This document shows positions 5,510-6,477 of a stretch of 6,477 bases of DNA, piece by piece. Source of the DNA: Dehalococcoidia bacterium (GTDB lineage: Bacteria > Chloroflexota > Dehalococcoidia > JACQUA01). A program made the position numbers and the translations under genes. Location of the stretch: contig JAUYHV010000309.1 of the NCBI GenBank assembly GCA_030689845.1, positions 1 to 6,477 of the forward strand. Direction: 5' to 3'. The notes beneath the pieces are model-generated. The model made no database searches and was not told the origin of the DNA. It saw only the letters and a program-made list of their open reading frames with translations. The first letter of the stretch is position 1, and each line of letters starts with the position of its first letter.

Positions 5510-5536
5510 TGTAATTGAAAACATATTTCATTTACA
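5510..5536. promoter_or_regulatory. 27-bp palindrome, candidate Zur/Fur operator
   Basis: TGTAATTGAAA (5510-5520) and TTTCATTTACA (5526-5536) form an inverted repeat with 10 of 11 positions paired around a 5-nt centre. It begins directly after the predicted -10 and ends at the weak ribosome binding site, so bound protein would block transcription. Fur-family repressors bind AT-rich palindromes of about this size and often control their own operon. The sequence is not an exact match to the Bacillus Zur box as I remember it. Confidence 0.55.
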
Positions 5537-5543
5537 GGCATAG

Positions 5544-6002
5544 ATGGGACTTACACCTTATAAAATAGCCGGTCTGTTAAAACAGCGCGGATACAGGATG
5601 ACTCTCCAGAGGCGGGCGGTGCTGGATGCCATCGCCCGGACCGAGGAATACCTCTCTCCGGCAAGCATTTATGAAAAAGTGGCCAGGAAAAATCCCGGAA
5701 TTGGTTTGGTCACGGTTTACCGCACCCTGGAAATTCTTGCGGACCTGGGTCTCCTCTGCAAAGTCCATACCGGGGGCAACTGCCGCGGTTACCTGATGAG
5801 CAGACCTTCGGAACACCACCATCACGTTGTCTGCTCCGGCTGCGGCAGGGTGGTGGATTTTACAGACTGCGTCCTCGATGAACTGGAAAAGAAACTCTCC
5901 CGGGGCACCGGCTTTAAACTGGAAAATCACCTTCTCGAATTCGTTGGACGCTGCCCGGACTGCCAGAAACCGTCCCCGGTGCCGGTAGCTGCGCAGCAGT
6001 GA
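5544..6002 (+). CDS. Fur family transcriptional regulator, probably zinc-responsive Zur
   Basis: A 152-residue metal-sensing repressor of normal family length. The N-terminal winged helix (about 1-85) includes the recognition-helix segment GLVTVYRTLEIL (54-65). The dimerisation domain carries the metal-binding histidine cluster HHHH at 91-94 and two CxxC pairs, Cys97/Cys100 and Cys137/Cys140, which form the structural zinc site. Its stop is 5 nt upstream of a ZnuA-like binding protein, so a zinc-uptake (Zur) role is more likely than iron (Fur) or peroxide (PerR) sensing; sequence alone cannot exclude the others. The ATG has only AGG at 5536-5538 as ribosome binding site. A palindrome between the -10 and the start suggests autoregulation under metal sufficiency. 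Divergent from the YeiH-type gene. Confidence 0.9.
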   Translation: MGLTPYKIAGLLKQRGYRMTLQRRAVLDAIARTEEYLSPASIYEKVARKNPGIGLVTVYRTLEILADLGLLCKVHTGGNCRGYLMSRPSEHHHHVVCSGCGRVVDFTDCVLDELEKKLSRGTGFKLENHLLEFVGRCPDCQKPSPVPVAAQQ

Positions 6003-6007
6003 GAAAG

Positions 6008-6477
6008 ATGTTCAGGAAACAGTCGATTTTTTCCTTGTTTTTTCTTCCCGCCATTATAATAGCGGGTTTTCTGCTGTCCTGTTCGCCCCGGATGGCGGGG
6101 ACGGGAAAAATCGGTGTCGTTGTTACCATTCTGCCCCAGGCCGATTTTGTCAGGGCAGTCGGCGGTGACCGGGTACGGGTATCGGTCCTGGTGCCCCCGG
6201 GGGCTAACCCCCATTCCTATGAGCCGAAGCCGTCTCAGATTGCGGACTTTTCCAGGGCAAAAATCTACGCCAAGGTCGGCTCGGGGGTGGAGTTTGAACT
6301 CGCCTGGATGGATAAACTCCTGGGGGTGAACAAGGGCATCGAGGTTATCGACTGCTCGAAAGGAGTCAGCCTTTTGGACTCCTCCGGGGAATACCATGAT
6401 GCGGACGGGCATGGAGAATTAAAAGACCCCCACATCTGGATGTCGCCCCCTAATGCCGTCAAGATGGTGCAGAACAT
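6008..6477 (+). CDS. znuA: Zinc ABC transporter substrate-binding lipoprotein (ZnuA-like), 3' end beyond window
   Basis: Partial: 156 codons are visible with no stop before the window edge, about half of a normal family member of roughly 300 residues. The protein captures zinc (possibly manganese) outside the membrane and delivers it to an ABC permease. Residues 1-24 form a lipoprotein signal peptide with basic start, hydrophobic core and lipobox LLSC; Cys25 would be lipidated. The mature part shows VTILPQADFVRAVGGD (39-54), the first metal ligand His69 in ANPHSYEP, and the second in DPHIWMSP (His142). A short loop between them contains His130 and His135, a modest version of the His-rich loop of zinc-specific members. 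The ATG is 5 nt after the regulator stop, with only a weak purine-rich site, so translation is probably coupled. Permease and ATPase genes would be expected downstream. Confidence 0.88.
   Translation, partial: MFRKQSIFSLFFLPAIIIAGFLLSCSPRMAGTGKIGVVVTILPQADFVRAVGGDRVRVSVLVPPGANPHSYEPKPSQIADFSRAKIYAKVGSGVEFELAWMDKLLGVNKGIEVIDCSKGVSLLDSSGEYHDADGHGELKDPHIWMSPPNAVKMVQN

Noticed and set aside
6047..6069. Terminator-like hairpin CCCGC...GCGGG followed by TTTT inside the znuA signal-peptide region
   Set aside because: The stem is only 5 bp plus a mismatched extension, the T-run is four bases, and it lies in the coding sequence for a hydrophobic helix. Attenuation is possible but unsupported.
5927..6412. 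A 161-codon minus-strand frame opposite the regulator end and znuA
   Set aside because: The plus strand carries ZnuA lipobox, NPHSYEP and DPHIW motifs, so the opposite frame is a shadow.

Overview
The window looks like part of the chromosome of an anaerobic, moderately GC-rich Firmicute (Peptococcaceae or Clostridia-like). I infer this from strong AGGAGG-type ribosome binding sites, sigma-A-like promoters, GTG starts and the gene families present. The sequence alone does not fix the species.

Left third (1-1790): the window opens on a broken nitrilase gene. Its ribosome binding site and first 70 codons are a near-copy of the start of the intact nitrilase 1787 bp downstream. Between the two copies lies a visibly more AT-rich insert. 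It holds a promoter overlapped by two palindromes, a complete class II Fic protein (AMP-transferase family) with a C-terminal winged helix, and a 38-codon remnant that resembles the start of a type I restriction specificity subunit (HsdS). This looks like a fragment of a type I restriction-modification/Fic island lodged in a partly duplicated nitrilase locus. Recombination between the direct repeats could remove it cleanly.

Middle (1790-4070): an intact nitrilase of 366 residues with a full Glu-Lys-Cys triad, then a zinc-dependent medium-chain alcohol dehydrogenase 65 bp downstream on the same strand. They may be co-transcribed. The substrate cannot be read from sequence.

Right-middle (4150-5440, minus strand): a YeiH/UPF0324 family membrane transporter (putative sulfate exporter) under a consensus-perfect promoter. 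It is followed after 1 nt by a well-translated 32-residue single-helix membrane peptide that is easily overlooked. The peptide resembles the N-terminal helix of longer members of the same transporter family, so the transporter may be split in two.

Right end (5480-6477, plus strand): a divergent metal-homeostasis operon. It encodes a Fur-family regulator, most likely Zur, with a 27-bp palindrome at its own promoter. Five nucleotides later comes a ZnuA-type zinc-binding lipoprotein that runs off the window; permease and ATPase genes would be expected beyond the edge.

No RNA genes, CRISPR arrays, transposase genes or origins are visible.
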